Positions 7,225 to 14,761 of a DNA stretch of 32,133 nucleotides are shown one piece after another (within the stretch, counting starts at the first letter, position 1; each line of letters starts with the position of its first letter). Under the pieces are notes generated by a model. It did not search any database. It was given only the letters and a program-made list of their open reading frames with translations, and was not told the DNA's origin. Origin of the DNA: Oscillospiraceae bacterium. GTDB lineage: Bacteria > Bacillota > Clostridia > Oscillospirales > Ruminococcaceae. The position numbers and the translations under genes are program-made. The DNA lies in the NCBI GenBank assembly GCA_017461245.1, contig JAFTYW010000049.1, positions 1 to 32,133 of the forward strand. Direction: 5' to 3'.

Positions 7225-7695
7225 ATAAAGGAGCAGTTTATTTTAAGGAGGAATTGAAATGTTCGTAAAAGCAATGTAGCAGAAGTTAATGCAAAAGCAT
7301 TCGGCTCACAAGGCTGTGTGTGACCGAAAAAGCGCAAATATGACTATGGCAGATAAGTCGTAGCCATCATTTGCAAACAGCCAACCGTCAGCGGTAGACG
7401 GCTTGAAATGCGTTATTTGGATCTGTACCGCAGTCCTTCCGTGTGGATTTAAGGTGTTGTTCTCACGCACCGGACACGGACGATGTTTTTGGGTTTTTCA
7501 TCGTTACAAAAAACCTGCCGAACAGCTGTCGTTGGGGGCTGATTGATTGTTATCAATATTCGGCATTGCGCAGTCGCAATTTATTGCGGCACCCATCGCA
7601 TGAGATGGGTAAGCGCTAGGGCGGTCCGCGAGGATCAGCACCGCTTACTCACCAATTATAAAATCGAATACACGTTCTGTGCGAGAGAATATGAT
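7225..7695 (+). ncRNA. Candidate structured RNA region (unidentified)
   Basis: About 470 bp with no credible gene. It begins with a strong ribosome site (TTAAGGAGGAATTG) before a 6-codon open frame (ATG at 7259, stop TAG), then many local hairpins: CCGTC/GACGG (about 7386-7402), CCCATC/GATGGG (7592-7609) and a GC-rich stretch around 7618-7650. The composition is more GC-rich than its flanks and the pairing is dense, suggesting a structured RNA or the leader of a lost mobile-element gene. I could not match it to a known class. A group II intron fragment was considered, but no domain V was found. Confidence 0.3.
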
Positions 7696-7757
7696 TTGCT
7701 AATCGGAATGATAAAATGACCGTCTTATCGGAATGATTTATGACCGTCATTTCGAGA

Positions 7758-7804
7758 GCCGCCCCGTTTCATTGATGCGATAGCTTGAATGAAACGGGGG
7801 CGGC
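7758..7804. repeat. Large inverted repeat (hairpin)
   Basis: Arms GCCGCCCCGTTTCATT and AATGAAACGGGGGCGGC around a 14-nt loop. Not followed by a T tract. Confidence 0.7.
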
Positions 7805-7830
7805 GGATGACGGACAAACCTATGAATAGC

Positions 7831-7904
7831 AGGGCATAATTCAACCACAAAATATGAAAACGGGAGAAATAACACCCGTTTGGTCCTTGGGTGAACTATG
7901 CCCT
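7831..7904. repeat. Nested inverted repeat
   Basis: The outer arms, AGGGCATAATTCAACC and GGGTGAACTATGCCCT, pair at 14 of 16 positions. An inner hairpin AACGGG/CCCGTT lies within. Confidence 0.65.
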
Positions 7905-8100
7905 GCGGTCGTTTCGGAATGATTTATGCCCATAATTTTATATAAAATTTTCAAATGATTATAAAAATATAAATAGATGACCTTCCTACATAATGACAAA
8001 ATGATTAACTCAGCGGAATGATGCGTTTCGGAATGACCCTCCATATAGCTTTCCGATATGACCAACATTTTAAAGTTTCACACGCCTGCGGGCGTGTGTT

Positions 8101-8168
8101 CCGCCTGTTTACTGTTCATCATTTTTAGAGTAAATGACATTTCGGAATGACAAACAGTAAACAGGCGG
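8101..8168. repeat. 16-bp perfect inverted repeat enclosing a CGGAATGA copy
   Basis: CCGCCTGTTTACTGTT (8101-8116) and its exact reverse complement (8153-8168). The loop holds the iteron at 8143. A separate hairpin CACACGCC/GGGCGTGTG sits just upstream (8079-8098). Confidence 0.7.
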
Positions 8169-8277
8169 CGAATTTTTTGCTCCATAACAGACTGAATTCT
8201 ACGTATAGAACCGTCATTGCGAAATGACTATGCCCTACCTTTCGGAATGACGGCGAAAAAATGACCTTCTTTTCTAA

Positions 8278-8320
8278 GGCTGCGGCGGGAGATTTTTCTC
8301 CTGCCGCAGCCGATTTTTTT
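8278..8320 (+). terminator. Very strong intrinsic terminator
   Basis: 15-bp stem GGCTGCGGCGGGAGA / TCTCCTGCCGCAGCC with a TTTT loop, then GATTTTTTT. With no gene upstream for over 1 kb, it suggests that a non-coding transcript ends here. Confidence 0.8.
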
Positions 8321-8487
8321 GCCCTGTGAAATTTCTTCAAAATTCATAGCTTTTTTACTTGCCAACGGAAATCTCCTGTTTCATATTCCCCACCGTGATA
8401 AGAATACCGGAATAAATTTTCCGTCAAATGCTTTTGGCTGTGCTAATTTACTTGCCAATTTTTCCGGTATAAATCACCTTTTCACAC

Positions 8488-8548
8488 GATGAAAATGCAA
8501 TTTGTGCAAACGAAAAAAATTGCCGGGAGGCGTTCCGGCGGAAAGGAG
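8488..8548 (+). repeat. Leader repeat copy A, upstream of the integrase fragment
   Basis: A ~61-bp block starting GATGAAAATGCAA and ending GAAAGGAG, with an imperfect hairpin (GCCGGGA...TTCCGGC) placed just before the ribosome site. It is matched by copy B at 8750-8810. Confidence 0.8.
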
Positions 8549-8558
8549 AACGGAGCAT

Positions 8559-8726
8559 ATGTACAACAAGCCCAAAAGCGTTTCGTATCAGAACCTCATT
8601 AGACAGATCGAATTTCTTGAAAATCGCAATCGTGTCGGGTCTATGCTGACTAGAGCGAGATATAGGAAAGCTGTGCGCGACTATATCCGCTTCTTGGAAG
8701 GCAAGCTTAACGAAAACAATCGTTAA
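8559..8726 (+). CDS. Short protein equal to the integrase N-terminal core-binding domain
   Basis: A 55-residue product starting MYNKPKSVSYQN. It aligns with the first ~50 residues of the integrase encoded next (QNLIRQIEFLENRNRVGS versus RNLLNQIEPIEKHNRIGS, then RARYRKAVRDYIRFLEGKLN versus KKRYKSAIRSFIRFAADRYN). It has no catalytic domain. Start by ATG after GAAAGGAGAACGGAGC. The upstream 61-bp leader is duplicated too, so the pair arose by tandem duplication with truncation. It could be a decaying fragment or a small DNA-binding modulator of the integrase. The intact frame and ribosome site make expression plausible. Confidence 0.6.
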   Translation: MYNKPKSVSYQNLIRQIEFLENRNRVGSMLTRARYRKAVRDYIRFLEGKLNENNR

Positions 8727-8749
8727 GTTGTCCTTACGGAGCGTAGAAA

Positions 8750-8810
8750 GATGAAAATGCAAATTGTGTAAACGAAAGAATCCGTCGGGAGACGTCCCGG
8801 CAGAAAGGAG
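8750..8810 (+). repeat. Leader repeat copy B, upstream of the full integrase
   Basis: A ~61-bp block similar to 8488-8548 at roughly five of six positions. The hairpin GTCGGGA/TCCCGGC-like dyad is kept, with compensating changes, directly before the AGAAAGGAGG ribosome site. Confidence 0.8.
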
Positions 8811-8819
8811 GATGCTCTT

Positions 8820-9788
8820 ATGAGCAAACAGGAAAAAGCCGAAAGCGGTGCGTATCGGAATTTGCTTAATCAAATCGAACCCATTGAAAAGCATAACCGT
8901 ATTGGTTCGAAGAAAACCAAAAAACGATACAAAAGCGCAATACGTTCCTTTATACGCTTTGCTGCCGACAGGTACAATTTGCAGAAGTTTGTGAATACAG
9001 GACAAAAGCATGTGGAGGCATATGCTGAGGAAATGAAAAAGTATAAAGCTCCAAGTACTGTTATGGTAGATTTGTCAGCTATACGTTTTTACTACGATCT
9101 TGCAGGCGGAAAAAATTATTTGGGAGATAACAAGTCCTTCGAGCTTGAAAAACGTGAACCTACAGCCCTCGATCACTCGTTTTTACCCGATGAGATTACC
9201 GAAGCAATAAACACTGCATTGGATATGAAGCGTGACGATGCCTTCTTAGGTATTCGTATTACCTATCGTTTTGGATATCGTATCGAAGAAGCTTGTCGTA
9301 TGACCTACGGTGATGTGTTAAAGGCTTTGGAAAACGGTGAGATCAAGGTTAAGGGCAAGGGCGGTCAGATTCGCTATGTCCCCGTTGAGACCGATGAACA
9401 GAAGTCGCTTCTTAATGATTTGTGTGTTTATGCAAAGAAGAAGGGGCTTAAACCTAACGATATGCTGATTACTGATAATGTAACCGGCGGTGTGGAAAAG
9501 AAAAAGGCATCTCTTGAAAACTGGATGTACAACAATCGTAAAAAGTTTACCGTAGCCAATCGTACCGAAATAGTAAAGCCCGGAAAAAAGCCCCGTACTT
9601 CCAAAATATCCTGGCACGGATTGCGTCACACCTACGCACAGCAGACCTATGAACGCTATATTCGTGAAGGTATGTCGGTAGAAAATGCTTTGCGCAAGGT
9701 TTCGGAAAACTTAGGTCATCATCGTATGTCCATTACCGACGTGTATTTAGACGAAAACGTTGCAAGCAAGCTCAAAAAGAAGAAGTAA
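8820..9788 (+). CDS. Tyrosine recombinase / integrase
   Basis: A 322-residue phage-integrase-family protein. The N-terminal core-binding domain spans about residues 8-100. The catalytic domain shows Arg in YRIEEACR (~158), His and Arg in WHGLRH (~263-268), LGHHR (~298) and the nucleophile Tyr in TDVYLDE (~308). A basic tail (KLKKKK) ends the protein. ATG follows AGAAAGGAGGATGCTCTT. It is followed 12 bp later by a TnpW-like gene and then a large serine recombinase. Its family is distinct from the 279-residue recombinase at 1255. It probably serves integration or excision of a mobile element; the att sites are not identified. Confidence 0.9.
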   Translation: MSKQEKAESGAYRNLLNQIEPIEKHNRIGSKKTKKRYKSAIRSFIRFAADRYNLQKFVNTGQKHVEAYAEEMKKYKAPSTVMVDLSAIRFYYDLAGGKNYLGDNKSFELEKREPTALDHSFLPDEITEAINTALDMKRDDAFLGIRITYRFGYRIEEACRMTYGDVLKALENGEIKVKGKGGQIRYVPVETDEQKSLLNDLCVYAKKKGLKPNDMLITDNVTGGVEKKKASLENWMYNNRKKFTVANRTEIVKPGKKPRTSKISWHGLRHTYAQQTYERYIREGMSVENALRKVSENLGHHRMSITDVYLDENVASKLKKKK

Positions 9789-9800
9789 GAAAGGGGTTCT

Positions 9801-9956
9801 ATGGACAGGAAAGCAGACAATGCTTTCAGCGTGACGGAACAAACGCATATTAAGATCGGTAAAACCGAATACATTGTAAACGCCCATTATGCCGACAGTA
9901 TGACCTTATTCGAAAAGCTGTTGCGTTTAATGATAAAAGACTTAGACAAAAACTGA
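9801..9956 (+). CDS. TnpW-like small transposon protein
   Basis: A 51-residue protein (MDRKADNAFSVTEQTHIKIG...) with the TnpW-type core IGKTEYIVNAHY followed by a helical tail, EKLLRLMIKDL. TnpW is the small protein of Tn4451/Tn4453-type elements, found near the large serine resolvase TnpX; its exact function is not settled. ATG follows AAGAAAGGGG. It sits between the integrase and the serine recombinase, as in that family. A short hairpin (CGGAAGGG/CCCTTCCG, 9961-9980) follows the stop. Confidence 0.75.
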   Translation: MDRKADNAFSVTEQTHIKIGKTEYIVNAHYADSMTLFEKLLRLMIKDLDKN

Positions 9957-10014
9957 AAGCCGGAAGGGGTAACCCTTCCGTACATACCGTTTAGAAATTA
10001 AGGAGGAATTTTTA

Positions 10015-10071
10015 ATGCTTATCAAAACTAAATTGACAATTTCAGCAAAACTGCTTGCAAGACCGCCGTAA
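10015..10071 (+). CDS. Possible 18-residue leader peptide before the serine recombinase
   Basis: MLIKTKLTISAKLLARPP, preceded by a strong ribosome site (AAGGAGGAATTTTTA). It ends 53 bp before the serine recombinase start. It may be a translational leader or the remnant of a longer small gene. Support is only the ribosome site and position. Confidence 0.4.
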   Translation: MLIKTKLTISAKLLARPP

Positions 10072-10124
10072 CTGGAGTTACAATGGCAATTCAAGCTGTT
10101 TGTTGCTGAAAGAAAGGAGTATAA

Positions 10125-11720
10125 ATGGAACAGCAACGAAACAGAACTGCTATATACTGCCGCTTATCCCGTGAAGATGGTGACGGCGAGAGTATGAGCA
10201 TAGGAAATCAGCGTGAGATGTTAGTCCGTTATTGCAAAGACAACGGCTTGCTTGTGGTTGACATTTACATTGACGATGGATTCTCGGGTACGAATTTCGA
10301 AAGACCGAATTTTCTGAGAATGATCCAAGATATTGAAGACGGAAAAATTGATGTTGTTCTCGTTAAGGATCAATCCCGTATTGGCAGGGAGCATTTGCAG
10401 ACCGGATATTATATGGAAATCTTCTTTGCAAATCACGATGTCCGATTCATAGCGGTTAACGACAACGTAGACACCGAAAAAGGTGACAACGATTTTATGG
10501 GTTTTCGTAATATTATCAACGAGCTTTACGCAAAAGACATATCCAAGAAGATCCGTTCCGCAAGAAAGACTTTGGCAAAGCAAGGCAAGTTTACCGCACC
10601 TTTTGCACCTTATGGGTACAAGAAAGATCCTGATAACAAGCACCGTCTTATTATTGACGAAAACACTGCACCCATCGTTAAAAGAATGTTTCAACTGACA
10701 ACCGAGGGTAAAACGCCTACGGAGATTGCTGAAATATTCACAGCAGAAAAGATTTTAATTCCAAGGGCGTATGTGGCGAAGACTTACGGGATTTATCTTA
10801 CGGGTTATGACATCCGTTATCCGTATGATTGGATGGGCAATACGGTTGCTTCGATTCTCAGAAGCAAGCTGTATATAGGAACTTTGGTCAACCACAGAAG
10901 AACAAGCAAATCCTTTAAGAACAAAAAGATTATCCAGCTTCCCGAAGATGAATGGATCGAAGTGGAAAATACCCACGATGCCATCATTGACCGTGAAACT
11001 TGGGACATTGTTCAAAAGATGGTTGCAGTAAAGAAGCGTCCGAACAAAAACGGTGTGAGTCAGATTTTTGCAGGATTGGTGCGTTGCCCTGATTGTGGTA
11101 GAGCTTTATCCTACAATATCGGAACATACAAGGACTTTGAAGGTAGCTTTGTTTGCAATTACGCCAAGAACAAGGGTAAGAAATACTGCACTTGGCACTA
11201 TATCACCTACAAGGCTCTTTACCAAACCGTTCTTGCTGATATTCAAAGACACGCCGCACTTTTGAAAAAAGACTGTGCGAAGTTTGAAGAAGCCTTACAG
11301 TCGCATATGTCATCTCAAAACAAAAAGCAGCTTGCCTCGCTTAGGAAAGAACAAGGCAAACTGCAAATGAGACTTGAAGAGCTTAGTGTAATCACCAAGA
11401 AACTCTACGAGGACAATGCGCTGTCAAGAATTTCGGATGATGAATATGGTCGGCTTTCGGCACAGTTTTTTGGCGAACGCAAAGAAGCGGAGGAACGTTT
11501 ATTTGCCATCACTGAAGAACTTAGAACGGAAGAACGCAATCTTGAAAACGTTGCACGCTTCACCAAAATTATCGGAAAGTATCTTGACATTAAAGTGCTT
11601 GACAAAACAGTGCTGAATGAACTGATTGATAGGATCGAGGTTCATGAAGCAGAAAAGATCGACGGCAAGCGTGTTCAGAAGGTCGATATCTACTACCGCT
11701 TCGTCGGTAATCTAAACTAA
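10125..11720 (+). CDS. Large serine recombinase, TnpX-like
   Basis: A 531-residue recombinase. The N-terminal resolvase domain (about 6-150) has the catalytic Ser15 in YCRLSRED and the arginine-containing segment KDQSRIGREH. A recombinase domain (about 165-290) contains APYGYKKDP. A zinc beta-ribbon follows (CPDCGRALSY...FVCNYAKN...KKYC, about 322-360), then a coiled coil (about 375-470). This is the complete TnpX/Tn4451-type architecture, which excises and integrates elements through a circular intermediate. ATG follows GAAAGGAGTATAA. With the TnpW-like gene it probably marks the right end of a mobile element that finishes between here and about 11.8 kb. No terminal repeats were recognised. 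Confidence 0.93.
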   Translation: MEQQRNRTAIYCRLSREDGDGESMSIGNQREMLVRYCKDNGLLVVDIYIDDGFSGTNFERPNFLRMIQDIEDGKIDVVLVKDQSRIGREHLQTGYYMEIFFANHDVRFIAVNDNVDTEKGDNDFMGFRNIINELYAKDISKKIRSARKTLAKQGKFTAPFAPYGYKKDPDNKHRLIIDENTAPIVKRMFQLTTEGKTPTEIAEIFTAEKILIPRAYVAKTYGIYLTGYDIRYPYDWMGNTVASILRSKLYIGTLVNHRRTSKSFKNKKIIQLPEDEWIEVENTHDAIIDRETWDIVQKMVAVKKRPNKNGVSQIFAGLVRCPDCGRALSYNIGTYKDFEGSFVCNYAKNKGKKYCTWHYITYKALYQTVLADIQRHAALLKKDCAKFEEALQSHMSSQNKKQLASLRKEQGKLQMRLEELSVITKKLYEDNALSRISDDEYGRLSAQFFGERKEAEERLFAITEELRTEERNLENVARFTKIIGKYLDIKVLDKTVLNELIDRIEVHEAEKIDGKRVQKVDIYYRFVGNLN

Positions 11721-11744
11721 TGTTGCGTTATAATATGCATACAT

Positions 11745-11835
11745 CACTATTCACTTTTCTCTTAATTGATTGGATTTTTGGAAAGTAATAGGAAATAGTG
11801 AAGAGGTGTTTTGCAAGGCTTTGTCTTGCTTTTTA
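11745..11835 (+). repeat. Intergenic repeat, copy 1
   Basis: Begins CACTATTCACTTTTCTCTTAA, contains GGATTTTTGGAAAGTAATA and AATAGTGAA, and ends near CTTTGTCTTGCTTTTTA. The reverse complement of 31032-31144 has the same order of blocks, so the two are copies of one repeat family, here at the mobile/core junction. Confidence 0.75.
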
Positions 11836-11876
11836 AACTTATACAACGTATAATAAAAATGAAAGGTAGGCTTATT

Positions 11877-12224
11877 ATGACTGAAAGTCCTTTAATCATA
11901 AAATCCAAAGCATTTGCTTTGGAAGTAATTAGAGTTTGCAAGCTGTTAAGAGAAGTAAGATGCGAAAGTGCACTTATCAATCAGTTTTTACGTTCAGGAA
12001 CAAGCATTGGCGCAAACATTCGTGAGGCTTTTTATGCTCACGGCAAAGCAGATTTTGTGGCAAAGTTACATATCGCATTAAAGGAATACTCAGAAACAGA
12101 ATATTGGATTGAGCTTTTGATTGATGGTGGTTATTATAACGATAGAACAATATTAGATAGGTGCGTTGAGATCAAAAGAATTTTAATTGCCTCAATTAAC
12201 ACGGCTAAGGAGAACAACAAATGA
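11877..12224 (+). CDS. Four-helix bundle protein (S23-type)
   Basis: A 115-residue helical protein starting MTESPLIIKSKAFALEV. The family-typical pattern is visible: KLLREVRCESALINQFLRSGTSIGANIREA, then KADFVAKLHIALKEYSETEYWIELL. These small proteins, related to those encoded in intervening sequences of some 23S rRNA genes, form four-helix bundles and often appear as orphans or in accessory DNA. Function unknown. Two in-frame starts are possible; ATG at 11877 is preferred because AGGTAGG lies 7-8 bp upstream, whereas ATG at 11859 lacks a site. The stop overlaps the next start by 4 bp (ATGA), so the two are translationally coupled. Confidence 0.82.
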   Translation: MTESPLIIKSKAFALEVIRVCKLLREVRCESALINQFLRSGTSIGANIREAFYAHGKADFVAKLHIALKEYSETEYWIELLIDGGYYNDRTILDRCVEIKRILIASINTAKENNK

Positions 12225-12574
12225 CCCATTATATGAATTTACGGCCACAGCCGTTTGGCATGATTGCGAGCGGAGCGAAAACTATCGAGCTACGATTAAA
12301 TGACGACAAAAGGCAGAAAATCAAAATCGGCGATACCATAGTTTTCACAGAAACGTCTGACCGCAATAAGCAGATAACATCAGAGGTTGTTGCTCTGCAC
12401 AAATTTTGCGGTTTTGCACAGCTTTACGAGGCTTTGCCGCTTGATAAATGCGGCTATCTGCCCGAGGAGCTCCCCACCGCAAGCTATAAGGATATGGAAG
12501 AATACTATTCTGCTGACAAGCAGGTTCGGTATGGCGTGCTGGGCATAGAAATTCGGGTTGTAAGTGTAAAATGA
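12221..12574 (+). CDS. ASCH-domain protein
   Basis: A 117-residue protein matching the ASCH (PUA-like) fold: MTHYMNLRPQPFGMIASGAKTIELRL at the N-terminus, then KIGDTIVFTE and a C-terminal VLGIEIRVV strand. ASCH proteins are thought to bind RNA or modified nucleosides; a relative, E. coli YqfB, is an amidohydrolase for N4-acetylcytidine. The exact substrate here cannot be told. It is coupled by a 4-bp overlap to the four-helix-bundle gene, and a terminator follows. Confidence 0.82.
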   Translation: MTHYMNLRPQPFGMIASGAKTIELRLNDDKRQKIKIGDTIVFTETSDRNKQITSEVVALHKFCGFAQLYEALPLDKCGYLPEELPTASYKDMEEYYSADKQVRYGVLGIEIRVVSVK

Positions 12575-12577
12575 TAA

Positions 12578-12607
12578 AAGGGCAGGGCACAAGCCTTGCT
12601 CTTTTTA
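12578..12607 (+). terminator. Terminator after the ASCH gene
   Basis: AGGGCAGGGC / GCCTTGCTCT stem (two G-T pairs) with an ACAA loop, then T5. Confidence 0.75.
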
Positions 12608-12624
12608 CTTTATTGTGATATAAT
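12596..12624 (+). promoter_or_regulatory. Promoter of the ene-reductase/aconitase X operon
   Basis: TTGCTC, 17-bp spacer, TATAAT, with a TGA extended -10. It overlaps the preceding terminator stem. Confidence 0.6.
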
Positions 12625-12672
12625 TAACAAGATGACTTTTGGCAAAAACTTTTTATGAAAGGAATATGCACA

Positions 12673-14742
12673 ATGAACAAAATCGACAAAAAATATGATG
12701 CTCTGTTCACGCCGTGGAAGATCGGCAATGTGGAGATAAAAAACCGCATTGTAATGTGCCCGATGGGCGGCACCTCGCTTTTCGGCTGGTTTGAGCTGGG
12801 CGGCTGTCACTTTGATAAGGAGGCTGCAAAGCTCTTTTTAGAGAGAGCAAACAACAACGTTGGACTTATTATCCCAGGTATTGCGCCGCTTCGTGATACA
12901 TTCTGGGGTAAATGGCTCTGGCAAAATCCCAAAATGTTCGATGAACTCAAAGAGTTTATGGACGAAATACATAAAACCGGCGCAAAGCTGTTTGTTCAGC
13001 TTACCGCGGGAATGGGTCGCTCCTGGGCTATTACAGAGCTTGTTGCACCCTTGCATAAAAATAAAATCACCCGTGCTATCGTAAAGCCGATTATCGACAC
13101 CTCGCACGAACTGGCTTCTCCCAGTGAGCAACCTTCGCGCTGGGCACACGATATTATCTGCCCCGAAATGACGGTTGAGCAGATCCACGAAATAATTGAG
13201 GCTTTTGCAAAAACTGCGAAGCTCTGCCGCGATGCAGGCGTTGACGGCGTTGAGGTCCACGCAGTTCATGAGGGTTACCTGCTTGACCAGTTTGCTATAG
13301 AATTTTTCAATAAACGTACCGATGAGTACGGCGGAAGCTTTGAAAACCGCTATCGTTTTGCGGCAGAGGTCGTAAAGGCTATCAAAGAGGCCTGTGGCGA
13401 GGATTATCCCGTTTCGCTCAGATATTCGGTAGAGTCAAAGATGAAGGGCTTCTGCGAGGGAGCTATGCCCGGCGAGGAGTATACCGAGGTTGGCAGAAAT
13501 ATGGAAGAGTCTGAAAAGGCGGCAAAGTATCTGCAGGATGCAGGCTACGATATGCTCAACGCCGATAACGGTACCTACGACTCTTGGTACTGGGCTCATC
13601 CCCCGATGTATATGCCCGAGAACTGTAACCTTGAGGACGTTTCGCATATCAAGAAGTTTGTTGATATTCCCGTTGTTTGCGCGGGTAGAATGGACGCTGA
13701 GGTCGGCGCACAGGCGGTAGCAGACGGCAAAATTGACGCTGTCGGCGTTGCCCGCCAGTTCTTAGTTGACCCCGAGTGGATAACCAAGCTTATCGAGGAT
13801 AGACTTGAGGATATTAAGCCTTGCATCTGCTGTCACGCGGGCTGCTTTAACTTCTCTTCGTCTAAGGGACACGCCAACACTCAAGACCTTACCGACACTA
13901 TGGGCCTTGCCCGCTGTGCCCTTAATCCCGAAACAATGCAGTCAAAGAAATATAACGTACAGCCTGCTAAAAAGAGCAAAAAGGTTGCAGTTATCGGCGG
14001 CGGTATCGGCGGAATGGAAGCGGCTATCCTCTGCGCCAAGAGAGGACATAAAGTTACCCTTTTTGAAAAGACCGATAAGCTCGGCGGAGTATTTATCGCC
14101 GCGGCGGCTCCTTCCTTTAAGGAAAAGGACAGAGCCCTTATCGCTTGGTATATCCGTGAGCTTTCCAAATATCCCATAGAGGTAAAATTAAACACCGAAG
14201 TTACCGACGTCAAGAGCCTTGATGCTGACGAGATCGTTGTCGCAACAGGTGCAAAGGCAAGAAAACTTAACGTTAAAGGTAGCGAAACTGCCATAGAGGC
14301 AGTCGATTTCCTCTTAGGAAATGCCGAGGTAGGCGAGAGGGTAACCGTTATCGGCGGCGGACTTACCGGCTGCGAGATAGCTTACGAGCTTTATCTTAGC
14401 GGCAAAAAGCCCACCATTGTTGAAATGCAGGACGACCTTATCACAACGCCCGGCATCTGCCTTGCAAACACCAGCTACCTGCGTGATTTCTTTAAAACAA
14501 ACAATGTTCCCGTCCATCTTGAAACCGCTCTCTGCGAGGTAAACGGCGGCAATGTAACAGTAAAGGACAAGGACGGAAAAGTTTTTGAGATCGAGGGCGA
14601 CAGCGTTGTTATGTCGGTAGGCTACAATCCTGCCCCCGTCGCAGCTAAATCCAAGCACATCCACGTTATCGGCGACGCCAATAAGGTTGGAAACTTAAGA
14701 AGCGTTATCTGGGGCGCTTGGGACGCTTGTATGAAATTCTGA
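12673..14742 (+). CDS. Old-Yellow-Enzyme-type ene-reductase with FMN, 4Fe-4S and FAD/NAD(P)H domains
   Basis: A 689-residue member of the 2,4-dienoyl-CoA reductase / 2-enoate reductase / trimethylamine dehydrogenase group. The N-terminal FMN TIM barrel (about 1-370) has the signature VHAVHEGYLLDQF...NKRTDEYGGSFENR. An iron-sulfur motif follows, C-x2-C-x3-C in CICCHAGCF plus a later Cys before ALNP. The C-terminal half is a dinucleotide-binding reductase with two GxGxxG motifs (VAVIGGGIGG and VTVIGGGLTG). Such enzymes reduce activated C=C bonds with NAD(P)H. ATG at 12673 is preferred over 12655 because GAAAGGAA sits just upstream of it. It lies 19 bp before both aconitase X subunits, suggesting that it reduces the enoate formed by that dehydratase. 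Substrate unknown. Confidence 0.9.
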   Translation: MNKIDKKYDALFTPWKIGNVEIKNRIVMCPMGGTSLFGWFELGGCHFDKEAAKLFLERANNNVGLIIPGIAPLRDTFWGKWLWQNPKMFDELKEFMDEIHKTGAKLFVQLTAGMGRSWAITELVAPLHKNKITRAIVKPIIDTSHELASPSEQPSRWAHDIICPEMTVEQIHEIIEAFAKTAKLCRDAGVDGVEVHAVHEGYLLDQFAIEFFNKRTDEYGGSFENRYRFAAEVVKAIKEACGEDYPVSLRYSVESKMKGFCEGAMPGEEYTEVGRNMEESEKAAKYLQDAGYDMLNADNGTYDSWYWAHPPMYMPENCNLEDVSHIKKFVDIPVVCAGRMDAEVGAQAVADGKIDAVGVARQFLVDPEWITKLIEDRLEDIKPCICCHAGCFNFSSSKGHANTQDLTDTMGLARCALNPETMQSKKYNVQPAKKSKKVAVIGGGIGGMEAAILCAKRGHKVTLFEKTDKLGGVFIAAAAPSFKEKDRALIAWYIRELSKYPIEVKLNTEVTDVKSLDADEIVVATGAKARKLNVKGSETAIEAVDFLLGNAEVGERVTVIGGGLTGCEIAYELYLSGKKPTIVEMQDDLITTPGICLANTSYLRDFFKTNNVPVHLETALCEVNGGNVTVKDKDGKVFEIEGDSVVMSVGYNPAPVAAKSKHIHVIGDANKVGNLRSVIWGAWDACMKF

Positions 14743-14761
14743 TTTTTAAAGGAGAAGAGCT

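Larger units (their letters stand above)
7704..8250 (+). repeat. Seven same-strand CGGAATGA iterons
   Basis: Exact CGGAATGA occurs at 7704, 7729, 7915, 8014, 8029, 8143 and 8243, all on the plus strand. The first two sit in a ~26-bp tandem repeat (ATCGGAATGATnnAATGACCGTC-like, 7702-7752). Four copies extend to TTTCGGAATGA. They may be recombinase arm sites, replication/transfer iterons, or remnants of IS21-type terminal repeats. Confidence 0.7.

Noticed and set aside
7225-7695. Group II intron fragment
   Set aside because: The hairpin density suggested it, but no recognisable domain V and no reverse-transcriptase remnant were found.
7704-8250. CRISPR array
   Set aside because: The repeated word is only 8-11 bp, spacing is irregular, and no cas genes are present.
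7841-8340. Minus-strand open frames of 71-75 codons in the iteron region
   Set aside because: No good ribosome sites, low-complexity or hairpin-derived peptides, and the frames run through large inverted repeats and a terminator.
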